Shown here one piece after another: positions 8,283-17,102 of a stretch of DNA of 64,000 nt. Numbering within the stretch: the stretch's first letter is position 1; each line of letters starts with the position of its first letter. Position numbers and translations under genes: made by a program. The DNA lies in assembly GCF_017875955.1 (NCBI RefSeq), contig NZ_JAGINK010000001.1, forward strand, positions 4,556,501-4,620,500, read 5' to 3'. The notes under the pieces were generated by a model. The model was not told the origin of the DNA and made no database searches. It worked only from the letters and a program-made list of their open reading frames with translations. This stretch comes from Pseudomonas sp. BP8. GTDB taxonomy: Bacteria; Pseudomonadota; Gammaproteobacteria; Pseudomonadales; Pseudomonadaceae.

Positions 8283-10172
8283 TCACCCTGCCCTGGGCAA
8301 ATCCGCCAGCACCGCCTCGATCTCACCCAGCACCGCCGGATCATCCAAGGTCGAAGGCGGCACATACGCTACCCCATCGGCGATCTTGCGCAGCACGGCA
8401 CGCAAGGTCTTGCCGGAACGGGTCTTGGGCAAGCGCTTGACCCGACGCACCTGGCTGAAGCACGCCAACGCGCCAATCTGCTCGCGCACACTGGCCACCA
8501 GCTCCTGCTGCAACTGCTGCTCGGCTACTACCTCGCCATCTTTGAGCACCACCAGCGCCAGCGGCACCTGGCCCTTGATATCGTCGTGCACGCCAATCAC
8601 CGCGCACTCGGCCACCGCCGGGTGGCGGGCGACCAGATCCTCCATCTCACCGGTCGAGAGGCGATGGCCGGAAACGTTGATCACATCATCGGTGCGACCC
8701 ATGATGTAGACAAACCCGTCGTCATCCAGATAACCGCCATCACCGGTGTGGTAATAGCCAGGGTAGGTCTGCAGGTAAGCCTGCAGATAACGCGGGTGAT
8801 CGCCCCACAAGGTCTGGCTGCAGCCGGGCGGCAAAGGCAAGGCGATGACGATCGCGCCCTGTTGGTTCGGCCCCAGCACACGACCCTCGTCATCGAGCAC
8901 CTGCACGTGGTAACCCGGCACGGCACGGTTGCTCGAGCCGGGGCGCGCTGCGCTGCCTTCAAGGCCGACGCAAGGTGCGGTCACCGGCCAGCCGGTCTCG
9001 GTCTGCCACCAATGGTCATGCACCGGTTTACCGGTGACCCGCTCCAGCCACTCATGGGTACTGGAGTCGAGCTTCTCCCCCGCCAGGAACAACTGGCGCA
9101 ACGAGCTCAGGTCATGGCCAGCAATCAGGCGGCCGTCCGGGTCTTCCTTGCGAATCGCGCGCATGGCGGTGGGCGCACAGAACAGCGCATTGACCCGGTA
9201 CTGTTCGATCACCCGCCAGTAGGCCGAAGCGTCCGGCGTCCGGATCGGCTTGCCTTCGTAGAACACCGTGGTACAGCCGCTCATCAAGGGTCCGTAGACG
9301 ATCAGCGAATGGCCGACAACCCAGCCCACATCAGAAATCCCCCACCAGACATCACCTGCCTGCATTCCGTAGATATGGCGCATGGCGAAGCTCAGGGCGA
9401 CCGCATTGCCGCCGTTTTCGCGAACGATGCCCTTGGGTTTGCCGGTGGTACCGGAGGTGTACATGATGTACAGCGGATCGCCGGCATCCAGCTCGACCGG
9501 TGCCACCGGCTGGGCGTTCTGCAGCGCCTGCTGCCAGTCCAGGTCGCGACCGGGCTGCAAGGTGGCAAGGGCCTGCGGGCGCTGCAGCACGAGCACCTGG
9601 CGGGGCTGATGCCTGGCCAGTTGCAGGGCACGATCGACCAGCGGCTTGTACTCGATCACCCGCTCGAATTCCAGCCCGCACGAGGCAGTCAGCAACAGTG
9701 TTGGCCGGGCATCGTCGATGCGCAGCGCCAGCTCGTTGGCGGCAAAGCCACCGAAGACCACCGAATGCACCGCGCCGATCCGCGCGCAGGCAAGCATGGC
9801 CATCGCCGCCTGCGGCACCATCGGCATGTAGATGATCACCCCGTCGCCCTTGCGCACGCCCAACTCGCGCAACAGGCCAGCGAGGCGCGCCACCTCATCT
9901 CTTAGCTGCAGGTAGCTGAAGGCCTGCTGAGCGACGGTTACCGGCGAGTCGTAGATCAGCGCAGTCTGCTCGCCACGGCCCTGTTCGATCTGGTGGTCGA
10001 GGGCCAGGTAGCAGCTGTTCAGGCGACCGTCGGCAAACCAGCGGTGGCTGCCGTCGGGGTTGTTCTGCAGGGTCAGGCGCGGCTTGCGCTGCCAGGCCAG
10101 GTGGTCGGCCTGCTCAGCCCAGAAGGCCTCAGGGTCGGCAATGGAGCGTGCGTAGCTGTGCTGATAAGTCAT
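8283..10172 (-). CDS. prpE: Propionyl-CoA synthetase / short-chain acyl-CoA ligase
   Basis: A 629-residue AMP-forming acyl-CoA synthetase of the acetate/propionate group, making propionyl-CoA or acetyl-CoA from acid, ATP and CoA. It begins with the ACAS N-terminal segment (YARSIADPEAFWAEQA). It carries the P-loop-like YTSGTTGKPKG, the WWQTETGWP substrate motif, YHTGDGGYLDDDGF, and near the C terminus the RLPKTRSGKTLR motif whose lysine is the usual acetylation site. The length and the WWGISDVGWVVGHS region fit PrpE better than Acs. In this genome it lies about 24 kb from the prp operon but would supply its substrate. It is divergent from a LysR gene across a 221-bp intergenic region, which suggests but does not prove regulation by that gene. 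Confidence 0.8.
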   Translation of the reverse strand: MTYQHSYARSIADPEAFWAEQADHLAWQRKPRLTLQNNPDGSHRWFADGRLNSCYLALDHQIEQGRGEQTALIYDSPVTVAQQAFSYLQLRDEVARLAGLLRELGVRKGDGVIIYMPMVPQAAMAMLACARIGAVHSVVFGGFAANELALRIDDARPTLLLTASCGLEFERVIEYKPLVDRALQLARHQPRQVLVLQRPQALATLQPGRDLDWQQALQNAQPVAPVELDAGDPLYIMYTSGTTGKPKGIVRENGGNAVALSFAMRHIYGMQAGDVWWGISDVGWVVGHSLIVYGPLMSGCTTVFYEGKPIRTPDASAYWRVIEQYRVNALFCAPTAMRAIRKEDPDGRLIAGHDLSSLRQLFLAGEKLDSSTHEWLERVTGKPVHDHWWQTETGWPVTAPCVGLEGSAARPGSSNRAVPGYHVQVLDDEGRVLGPNQQGAIVIALPLPPGCSQTLWGDHPRYLQAYLQTYPGYYHTGDGGYLDDDGFVYIMGRTDDVINVSGHRLSTGEMEDLVARHPAVAECAVIGVHDDIKGQVPLALVVLKDGEVVAEQQLQQELVASVREQIGALACFSQVRRVKRLPKTRSGKTLRAVLRKIADGVAYVPPSTLDDPAVLGEIEAVLADLPRAG

Positions 10173-10393
10173 GGCGGTCGCAACCCGGTACTTGTTGTTA
10201 TTGAAGGGCGAGCCTCCAGTATGGACCGTCGCCCCGCCGCTGCCATGGGACTAAAGTCCACAACCGACCTGCAAAATCGCACTGGCTGCGCACAGCGAAC
10301 GCCTGGCGTCGAATGGCGATTGGCCAAGCCTGAACACCCCAAGCCCGCGCGAAGGCTCTAGAATAGCCGCCACTTCAATCAACGAGCTCAGCC

Positions 10394-11260
10394 ATGGACA
10401 TCGATCAGGCCCGTACCTTCCTGGAAATTGTCCGCTGCGGCAGCCTGGTCGCCGCTGCCGAGCGCTTGTTTGTTTCGCAGACCGCGATCACTGCGCGGGT
10501 GCAGCGCCTGGAGCAGCAACTGGGTTGTCAGTTGTTCGTGCGCAGCCGCAACGGTGCCAGCCTGACCAGCGATGGCGAGGCGTTCGTCACTTACGCCAAC
10601 CAGCTGGTGCAGACCTGGGAGGCGGCCCGCCGCGACCTGCCGCTACCACAGGGTTGCCAGCAACTGCTGCACATCGGCGCCGAGGTAAGCCTGGGCAACC
10701 CGATGCTGCTCGACTGGGTCAGCGCCCTGCACCGCGAGCTGCCCAGCCATGCGATTCGCAGCGAAGTGAGTGACGGCGAGTCGTTGCTGCGCAAGGTCGA
10801 AATGGGCTTGCTGGATGCCGCGCTGGTCTATCAGCCGAGCTACGGCCCGGGCGTACAGGTCGAGCAGTTGATGGAAGAAAAACTGATCCGCATCCGCCGC
10901 GTCGATCGCCCCGAGCCGTACGTCTATATCGACTGGGGCGAAGCCTTCCGGCGTCAGCACGATGCCGCCCTGCCCGACTGCGCGCGGGCGGCGCTGAGTT
11001 TCAATCTTGGGCCGCTGGCCTTGCAGTTCATTCTTGATCAGGGCGGCAGCGGCTACTTCCGCACTCGGGTGGTCCAGGCCTATCTGGACAGCGGGGTCTT
11101 CGAGCGCGTGCCGCAAGCGCCCGAGTTCACCTACCCAACCTTCCTGGTGTATGCGCGCAAACGCGACAGTGCGGCGCTGCAGGAGGCCTTCGGCATCCTC
11201 CGCCAGCTGGTGGCAGCCGGCGCCAGCGACTGGTCACAACGCTGGGACCCGCTGATCTGA
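10394..11260 (+). CDS. LysR-family transcriptional regulator
   Basis: A 288-residue LysR-type regulator. The N-terminal winged helix-turn-helix is clear (FLEIVRCGSLVAAAERLFVSQTAITARVQRLEQ, about residues 9-42, shown here in part as AAERLFVSQTAITARVQRLE). The rest is a periplasmic-binding-like effector domain. The start is the ATG at 10394. It is divergent from the acyl-CoA synthetase gene, the usual position of a regulator relative to its target. Its 3' end overlaps the convergent HPP-CBS gene by 27 bp. Confidence 0.88.
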   Translation: MDIDQARTFLEIVRCGSLVAAAERLFVSQTAITARVQRLEQQLGCQLFVRSRNGASLTSDGEAFVTYANQLVQTWEAARRDLPLPQGCQQLLHIGAEVSLGNPMLLDWVSALHRELPSHAIRSEVSDGESLLRKVEMGLLDAALVYQPSYGPGVQVEQLMEEKLIRIRRVDRPEPYVYIDWGEAFRRQHDAALPDCARAALSFNLGPLALQFILDQGGSGYFRTRVVQAYLDSGVFERVPQAPEFTYPTFLVYARKRDSAALQEAFGILRQLVAAGASDWSQRWDPLI

Positions 11261-12382
11261 AGGCCGTGCGACGGCATTGAGCAGGTGCCGTTTGAGGCCG
11301 GCAATAAGGTCGGTCTGGGTAATCACCCCCACCAAGCTGTCGCCATCAAGCACCGGCAGGCAGTGCAGGCCATCTTCGCTCAGCAGCGGCAACAGCCGCT
11401 CCAGCGGATGCTGGCTGCTGACGCTGATCACTTGACGGCTCATCACCTGCTCCATCAGCACCGGTTTGCGGTGGCGCCAACTGAAGCGCCCACGGGCCAT
11501 CGCCGGGGCGAGCAGATCGCTGAGGCTGACGATGCCCACCAGGCGTCCACCGTCGAGTACCGGCAGGGTCTTCAGGTGATGGCTGGCAAGCATCTTCCAG
11601 GCCTGGTCGAGGGTCGTCTGCGGGCTGGCAAACTGAATATCGCGCGACATCACCGAGGCGGCCGTGATGCCTCCCAGGCTGCGCTGCAAGGCATGCTGTT
11701 CGGTGGCCAGAATGATCCGCTCGAGCTCATCGCGACTGACGTCGACATACTCGCCGATCTCTTCCAGGGCCTGGTCGAGGTCGGCGCTGCTGATCCCGAC
11801 CCGCGCGCTCGGTAGCGGATCTTGGGTGTGGTGCAGATCCTTGCGCGGCAGTGCTGCCTTGGGATAACGCACACCGGTCAGGCGGTGGTAGAGCACCGCC
11901 ACGCCGATCAGGATCAGCACGTTGAGCAGGATCGGCTCGAGCAGGTGATCGCCCAGCGCGACCAGCCCGGGGTCGGCCAGCACCGCGCTGACGGCGACAC
12001 CGCCGCCTGGCGGGTGCAGGCAACGCAGCAGGCACATCAGCAGCAGGGAGATCCCCAGCGCACTGGCGGCGACCCACAGTTCACTGCCAAAGCCGTGGCG
12101 CAGCGCCAGGCCCAGCGCGCCAGCCACGGCGTAACTGCCGAGCACCGGCCACGGCTGCGCCAGCGGCCCGCCGTGCACGGCAAACACCAGCACTGCGGTG
12201 GCGGCCAGCGGGCCGAGCAGATGCAGGGCGATCGACGGCCCATAGGCCATGCTGCACAGCCAGCCGGCCAGGAACAGGCCAAGCAGTGCACCGATTCCGG
12301 CGCGCAGCCATTCTTTGGCAGGGATATTCAGGGGCGCCGGTAACAGGCGCTGCAATCGACTTTCGGGACGCGAGGCAGACAT
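11234..12382 (-). CDS. HPP-family membrane protein with two C-terminal CBS domains
   Basis: A 382-residue inner-membrane protein. Four or five hydrophobic helices occupy roughly residues 25-175, with the family signature CLHPPGGGVAVSAVL at about 117-131. A cytoplasmic C-terminal half holds a CBS pair (VMSRDIQFASPQTTLDQAWKML in part, then QVMSRQVISVSSQHPLERLL), which usually binds adenosine nucleotides. HPP proteins have been linked to nitrite transport in plastids and cyanobacteria, but the substrate here is unknown. The last 27 bp overlap the convergent LysR gene. Confidence 0.85.
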   Translation of the reverse strand: MSASRPESRLQRLLPAPLNIPAKEWLRAGIGALLGLFLAGWLCSMAYGPSIALHLLGPLAATAVLVFAVHGGPLAQPWPVLGSYAVAGALGLALRHGFGSELWVAASALGISLLLMCLLRCLHPPGGGVAVSAVLADPGLVALGDHLLEPILLNVLILIGVAVLYHRLTGVRYPKAALPRKDLHHTQDPLPSARVGISSADLDQALEEIGEYVDVSRDELERIILATEQHALQRSLGGITAASVMSRDIQFASPQTTLDQAWKMLASHHLKTLPVLDGGRLVGIVSLSDLLAPAMARGRFSWRHRKPVLMEQVMSRQVISVSSQHPLERLLPLLSEDGLHCLPVLDGDSLVGVITQTDLIAGLKRHLLNAVARPSDQRVPAL

Positions 12383-12631
12383 CGGGCAGTGGGTCGTGTT
12401 CTGGAGGGTTGATGGGTTATGGTTTTTTTAAAAAGAAAGCCCAGCAGGTAATGGCCTGGGCCCTGTATTGCAGACGCAATAGCGCAAAGGAGTTCCGTCC
12501 GTGGAGATGGAAACTGGGAAGTTTCGCGGGCAATTGTGCCGGGCGCACTATTTTGGTGCCAATTCAAAAAACTGCGCCTGGACTGCAATATTTTTGCTGT
12601 TTGGGGGGGGTCTCGAACTCGCGGCGCATAA

Positions 12632-12780
12632 CCTGTAGGAGCGGGCTTGTCCCGCGAAACCGGCAAAGCCGGTGCCACGCACCACGGTGGCTGGACTGGC
12701 CTCTTCGCGGGGCAAGCCCGCTCCTACAGGATGTCGTAAACGTTAATTCCATGCGTGGGCTTGTCCCGCGAAGAGACCGG
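12632..12780. repeat. REP cluster (two full copies, one partial)
   Basis: The 412-bp gap between the HPP gene and the kinase gene holds REP copies at 12632-12660 (CTGTAGGAGCGGGCTTGTCC) and, inverted, at 12698-12730, followed by a degenerate copy at about 12752-12780. A run of eight G lies at 12603-12610. No gene is seen in the rest of the gap. The copies lie beyond the 3' end of the kinase operon. Confidence 0.88.
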
Positions 12781-12794
12781 TCCAGCCTGCCAGC

Positions 12795-14114
12795 TCAGCG
12801 CCCCTTGCGCGGCAATTCGATGCTCACGCGCAAGCCGCCCAACGGGCTTTCCAGCAAGTCGAGCCGCCCGCCCCAGGCGTCGACGATATCGCGGACGATG
12901 CCCAAGCCAAGCCCGTGGCCATCGACCTGCTCATCCAGCCTCGAGCCGCGCTCAAGCACCTGCAAGCGGTTACCCTGTGGAATCCCCGGGCCATCGTCGT
13001 CGACCCACAGCTGGTAACCTTCAGCTGTCGGCGCAATCCCCAGGCGCACCTCGCTGTCCGCCCATTTGCAGGCGTTGTCGAGCAGATTACCGAGCAGTTC
13101 CAGCAGATCCTCGCGATCCCACGGCAACAACAGCCCAGCCGGCACATCGCGCTCAAGCAGCAGCCCGTCACCGTGGATCATGCCCAGGGTCCCGAGCAGT
13201 GCCGGCAACTCGGCGTCACAGTCGAACTGCGCCCCGGGCAAGGCATCACCGGCCAGCCGTGCGCGATTGAGCTCTCGGCTCAGGCGCTGCTGGATCTGCT
13301 CCAGTTGCTCACGCATCTGCGTGCGCACTTCAGGCAGGTCGTCGAGACGCTCGCTGGAGGCCAGGCTGATCAACACCGCCAACGGTGTTTTTAACGCGTG
13401 CCCAAGATTGCCCAAGGCATTACGCGACCGCCGCAAGCTGTCTTCGGTATGGGCCAGCAGGTGGTTGACCTGGTCGACCAGCGGCTGCAGTTCGCTGGGC
13501 ACCTGGGCATCCAGCTGTGAGCGCTGGCCTTGCTGGAGCTGGGCGATCTGCTGGCGGGCACGCTCCAGCGGGCGCAGCGAGCGGGTCACGGTGATGCGCT
13601 GCAGCACCAGGATCAGCACCAGCGCCACCAGGCCCATGCCCAGGCCAATCTGCTGCATGCGCTGAAAGCCCTGGCGCACCGGCGAGTAATCCTGGGCAAC
13701 GCTGATCGAAATGTCCTGACCCAGACGCCGGTAATCGGCGCGCAAGGCTAGCAGTTGCTGGCCTTCGGGCCCCAGTTCGTGGGTGTCTTCAAGGCCGGGC
13801 TTGGCGGGCTTGGGCATGTCCAGGTCCCACAGCGAGCGCGAGCGCCAGGTGCCCTGATCGAAATCGATGCGAAAGTAATATCCGGAAAACGGTCGCTGAT
13901 AGGCCGCCGACACGCGCCGCTCATCCAGCTGCAAACCGCTGGGGCCGCGCACCAGGGCCACCAGCAGGTTCTCGCTCTCCTTGCGCAGGCCGGCTTCCAG
14001 GTAACGCTGCAGGCCTACCTCAAACAACCACAGCGACAACTGCGCCAGGGCCAAGCCGACCACCACCAGCACCGCCACCAGGCCCAGGCTCAGGCGCGCC
14101 TGAATCGACCTCAC
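12795..14114 (-). CDS. PhoQ-like sensor histidine kinase
   Basis: A 439-residue membrane sensor kinase. Helix 1 (LGLVAVLVVVGLALAQLSLW, about residues 9-28) and helix 2 (GMGLVALVLILVLQ, about 155-170) flank a periplasmic domain of about 125 residues, followed by HAMP, a HisKA domain with LGHALKTPLAVL, and a HATPase with NLLDNACKWA, DDDGPGIP and GHGLGLGIVRDI. Its ATG overlaps the stop of the response regulator gene by 4 bp. It is the last gene of a PepSY-PepSY-regulator-kinase operon, so it probably senses an envelope or cation-related signal; the signal is not evident from sequence. Confidence 0.9.
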   Translation of the reverse strand: MRSIQARLSLGLVAVLVVVGLALAQLSLWLFEVGLQRYLEAGLRKESENLLVALVRGPSGLQLDERRVSAAYQRPFSGYYFRIDFDQGTWRSRSLWDLDMPKPAKPGLEDTHELGPEGQQLLALRADYRRLGQDISISVAQDYSPVRQGFQRMQQIGLGMGLVALVLILVLQRITVTRSLRPLERARQQIAQLQQGQRSQLDAQVPSELQPLVDQVNHLLAHTEDSLRRSRNALGNLGHALKTPLAVLISLASSERLDDLPEVRTQMREQLEQIQQRLSRELNRARLAGDALPGAQFDCDAELPALLGTLGMIHGDGLLLERDVPAGLLLPWDREDLLELLGNLLDNACKWADSEVRLGIAPTAEGYQLWVDDDGPGIPQGNRLQVLERGSRLDEQVDGHGLGLGIVRDIVDAWGGRLDLLESPLGGLRVSIELPRKGR

Positions 14115-14779
14115 TGAGCGTTCCCGGCGTAGACGTAGCCTTGGCCACGGCGCGTCTCGATAACGCTGCGCCCCAGCTTGCGCCGCAGGTGATTGACGTG
14201 CACTTCGAGCACGTTCGAATCGCGCTCGGTCTCACCGTCATACAGGTGCTCGGCCAGATGGCTTTTCGACAACACCTGACCTGGGTGCAGCATGAAGTAG
14301 CGCAACAGGCGAAACTCGGCAGCAGTCAGCTGGATGTCGACGCCTTCACGGCTGACGCATTGCCGGCTTTCATCCAGGTGCAGACCCGCGGCCTCCAGCG
14401 TGGGCTGGTTGGCCAGGCCGCGGGCGCGGCGCAGCAGCGCCTGGATGCGCAACTGCAGTTCTTCGGGGTGAAAGGGTTTGCTCAGGTAGTCGTCGGCGCC
14501 GGCCTTCAGCCCTTCGATACGCTCGGCCCACGAGCCGCGCGCAGTGAGGATCAGCACCGGCGTGGCAAGCCCCGCCGCGCGCCACTGGGCGAGCACGTCG
14601 AGCCCCGGCAGCCCGGGCAGGCCAAGGTCGAGGATGATCAGATCATAAGGCTCGCTGCGGCCCTGGTACGCCGCGTCGCGGCCATCGGCCAACCAGTCCA
14701 CGGCATAGCCCTGGCGTTGCAGGGCGGCGGTCAGTTCGTCGGCCAGGGGAACATTGTCCTCGACAAGCAACAAGCGCAT
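14111..14779 (-). CDS. OmpR/PhoP-family response regulator
   Basis: A 222-residue DNA-binding regulator. The receiver has Glu7-Asp8, the phospho-acceptor Asp51 in DLIILDLGLPG, and the LSKPF lysine. The C-terminal winged helix spans about residues 125-220 and ends VIETRRGQGYVYAG, as usual. It is adjacent to the downstream kinase (4-bp overlap) and directly abuts the upstream PepSY gene. It probably regulates this operon; the 8-bp inverted repeat at 15436-15465 is a candidate site. Confidence 0.92.
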   Translation of the reverse strand: MRLLLVEDNVPLADELTAALQRQGYAVDWLADGRDAAYQGRSEPYDLIILDLGLPGLPGLDVLAQWRAAGLATPVLILTARGSWAERIEGLKAGADDYLSKPFHPEELQLRIQALLRRARGLANQPTLEAAGLHLDESRQCVSREGVDIQLTAAEFRLLRYFMLHPGQVLSKSHLAEHLYDGETERDSNVLEVHVNHLRRKLGRSVIETRRGQGYVYAGNAQ

Positions 14780-15094
14780 TCAGTCGTCTTCCTCGTCTTT
14801 GAGCAGCACGCCGCTGCGTGCATCCAGCTTGATCTCGCGCACCACCCCGGCAGGGGTCAGCAGCTCGACTTCGTATTCGTAGCGGCCGTGTTTTTCTTCC
14901 AGCTCCGCCTCCAGCAGACGTGCCCCGGGGTAACGCCCCAGGGCCGAGTCCAGCAATTGTTCGAGCGGGAGGATGACGCCCTTTTGCCGCAGCTCGAGGG
15001 CTTCATCCTGGTCGAGGTCACGGGCAACCGCCAGCGAGCAGACAGTCATCAGCGCAAGGGCCAGGTAGCGCGCCTTTCGCGGTAGCGGGTTCAT
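14780..15094 (-). CDS. PepSY domain protein (second copy)
   Basis: A 104-residue secreted protein with a signal peptide (LALALMTVCSLAVA, about residues 10-24) and one PepSY domain containing LELRQKGVILPLEQLLDSAL and VREIKLDARSGVLLKDEEDD. PepSY domains are thought to bind or inhibit periplasmic proteases or to sense envelope state. Its start overlaps the stop of the upstream PepSY gene by one base, and its stop abuts the response regulator start, so it is translationally coupled on both sides. Confidence 0.88.
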   Translation of the reverse strand: MNPLPRKARYLALALMTVCSLAVARDLDQDEALELRQKGVILPLEQLLDSALGRYPGARLLEAELEEKHGRYEYEVELLTPAGVVREIKLDARSGVLLKDEEDD

Positions 15095-15399
15095 CAGGTG
15101 TCCTGTTTGTCCTTCAGCACTTCACCGGTCTTGGCGTCCAGGTCGACGTCCCATTCGACGTTTTGCGCATCACGCAGTTCGACCTTGAAGATGTAACGGC
15201 CGTACTCATTCTCAAGCTCAGAATCGGTGATGGTCGAACCCGGGTGTTTTGCCTTGGCCGCTTCTGCCAGCTTCTGCAGGGACTGAACGGTGCCGGCTTT
15301 TTCCAGGCCGCTGATTTCGTGAGCCGGAACATCGGCAAGGGCAACGTTCGCACCAACAGCCAGGGCAGCGGCAGTGAACAGGGCAGTCAAAGTTTTCAT
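15094..15399 (-). CDS. PepSY domain protein (first gene of the operon)
   Basis: A 101-residue periplasmic protein: signal peptide (LFTAAALAVGANVALA, about residues 7-22), then a single PepSY domain ending with VDLDAKTGEVLKDKQDT. It has the same fold and length as the next gene but a clearly different sequence, so the pair is an old duplication. It is the first gene of the operon leading to the response regulator and kinase; AGAGAACC lies just upstream of the ATG at 15399. Confidence 0.9.
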   Translation of the reverse strand: MKTLTALFTAAALAVGANVALADVPAHEISGLEKAGTVQSLQKLAEAAKAKHPGSTITDSELENEYGRYIFKVELRDAQNVEWDVDLDAKTGEVLKDKQDT

Positions 15400-15435
15400 G
15401 AGGTTCTCTCCATCGAGATGTTCAAGTTGTCTACG

Positions 15436-15465
15436 GAGTTAAGATTACCCGGCGGTCCTTAACTC
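15436..15465. promoter_or_regulatory. Candidate operator for the PepSY two-component operon
   Basis: A perfect 8-bp inverted repeat, GAGTTAAG at 15436-15443 and CTTAACTC at 15458-15465, with 14 bp between arms, lies 37-66 bp upstream of the first PepSY start, between it and the divergent patatin gene. TTAA-containing half sites are common for PhoP-like regulators, though those are usually direct repeats. Inferred as an autoregulatory site. Confidence 0.4.
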
Positions 15466-15551
15466 AACCTGAAAACACTGGCGCCATGATAGCGCAGCCG
15501 ATTCGCGACCGGTTCCCTATAATGATCCGCTTGTTACCTGCGAGGTTGTGC

Positions 15552-16631
15552 ATGAGCGCTATCCATATCAAGTCCCCCGCGCTGACCTTCAAGGCCGGCC
15601 AGCGGGCCCTGCGCCAGATTCGTGAACGAGGCTTGCAGGCGGCTGACGTGGGCGTGGTGCCCGGTGCTGCCGGCGGGCCAAAACCGCTGGGTATCCAAGG
15701 CCTGGACTTGGCGCTGTTCGGCGAATGGTTGCCCTCGGCGCCCCGCCCGCGGGCGCTGATCGGCGCCTCGATCGGCGCCTGGCGCTTTGCCAGTGCTTGC
15801 CTCGACGACCCTGTGGCTGGCCTGCGCCGGCTGGGCGAGCTGTACACCGAGCAGGACTTTGCCAAGGGCGCCACCCCGGCCGAGATCAGCCAAAGCTGCC
15901 AACGCATGCTCGACGACCTGCTGCAAGGCCAGGACGGACAGATTCTCGCCAACCCGCACTACCGGCTGAACATCATGGTGGTCAAAAGCCACGGCCTGCT
16001 CGCTGACGACCACCGCGGCCGGCTCGGCCTCGGCCTGTCGTCGGTCATCGCCAGCAACCTGCTGGGACGCGCGCGCCTTGGCCGGCATTTCGAACGGATC
16101 ATCCTGCACGACAGCCGCACCGCGCCGCCGCTGGATACCCTCACCGACTTCCCTTCACGCTACCTGCCCCTGGACCAGGCCAACCTGCGCCATGCCCTGC
16201 TCGCCTCTGGCTCGATCCCGATGGTCATGCAAGGCGTGCGCGACATCCCTGGCGCCGGCAGCGGCACCTACCGCGACGGTGGCCTGCTCGACTATCACCT
16301 CGACCTGCCTTACCGCGGCGACGACCTGGTGATCTACCCGCACTTCACTGACAAGGTCATCCCCGGCTGGTTCGACAAAGCGCTGCCCTGGCGCAAGGGT
16401 GATGCCACCCGCTTGCACAACGTGCTGCTGATGACTCCCTCACCGCAGTACCTGGCTACCCTGCCCTACGGCAAGCTACCCGACCGCAATGACTTCAAGC
16501 GTTTCATGGGCGACGCGGCCAGCCGCAAGCGCTATTGGTACAAGGCCATCGCCGAGAGCCAGCGGCTGGGTGATGAACTGCTCGAACTGATCGCCACCGG
16601 GCGGCTACACGAACGCCTGCAACCCTTGTAG
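15552..16631 (+). CDS. Patatin-like phospholipase
   Basis: A 359-residue protein of the patatin family. The nucleophile elbow is GASIGAW (GxSxG), and the catalytic aspartate is in YRDGGLLDYH (DGG), giving a Ser-Asp dyad. The usual glycine-rich oxyanion loop is VVPGAAGGPK. I start it at the ATG at 15552 (MSAIHIKSPALTFKAG); the open frame reaches back to 15486, but those 22 residues are not family-like. No signal peptide is seen. The substrate is unknown; lipid acyl hydrolysis is the family activity. Confidence 0.8.
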   Translation: MSAIHIKSPALTFKAGQRALRQIRERGLQAADVGVVPGAAGGPKPLGIQGLDLALFGEWLPSAPRPRALIGASIGAWRFASACLDDPVAGLRRLGELYTEQDFAKGATPAEISQSCQRMLDDLLQGQDGQILANPHYRLNIMVVKSHGLLADDHRGRLGLGLSSVIASNLLGRARLGRHFERIILHDSRTAPPLDTLTDFPSRYLPLDQANLRHALLASGSIPMVMQGVRDIPGAGSGTYRDGGLLDYHLDLPYRGDDLVIYPHFTDKVIPGWFDKALPWRKGDATRLHNVLLMTPSPQYLATLPYGKLPDRNDFKRFMGDAASRKRYWYKAIAESQRLGDELLELIATGRLHERLQPL

Positions 16632-16683
16632 CGGGCATGCTGGTAGAATCTGCGCCAGTATTTTTTTCAAGAGTCTCTACAAC

Positions 16684-17040
16684 GTGGAAATCTTCAAGGA
16701 ATTCACCTTCGAATCGGCCCACCGCCTGCCTCACGTGCCTGCTGGGCACAAATGCGGTCGACTACACGGTCATTCGTTCAAGGTCGCCCTGCACCTGACC
16801 GGCCCGCTCGATCCGCATACCGGCTGGATCCGCGACTTTTCCGAGATCAAGGCGATCTTCAAGCCACTCTACGAGCAGCTCGACCACAACTACCTGAACG
16901 ACATCCCTGGCCTGGAAAACCCGACCAGCGAAGTTATCGCCAAGTGGATCTGGGAACAGGTCAAGCCGCTGATTCCGGAGCTGTCGAAGGTGCGTATCCA
17001 TGAGACCTGCACCAGCGGCTGTGAATACACCGGCGACTGA
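16684..17040 (+). CDS. queD: 6-carboxy-5,6,7,8-tetrahydropterin synthase QueD
   Basis: A 118-residue enzyme of queuosine biosynthesis that converts dihydroneopterin triphosphate to 6-carboxytetrahydropterin. The zinc ligands His13, His28 and His30 and the catalytic Cys24 are visible in FESAHRLPHVPAGHKCGRLH and GHSF; RIHET near the C terminus contains the usual Glu. The start is a GTG at 16684. Length and motifs fit QueD rather than the longer eukaryotic PTPS. It stands 52 bp after the patatin gene on the same strand. Confidence 0.93.
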   Translation: MEIFKEFTFESAHRLPHVPAGHKCGRLHGHSFKVALHLTGPLDPHTGWIRDFSEIKAIFKPLYEQLDHNYLNDIPGLENPTSEVIAKWIWEQVKPLIPELSKVRIHETCTSGCEYTGD

Positions 17041-17102
17041 GCCGACCGGCCTGGGCCTCCAGCGGCGCTTATCAGCGTGCGCGTGGAGGCTTCAGCCAGC
17101 GC

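Noticed and set aside
12603..12610. Run of eight G as phase-variation site
   Set aside because: It lies in a gene-free stretch with no promoter that I can place next to it, so slippage would have no clear target.
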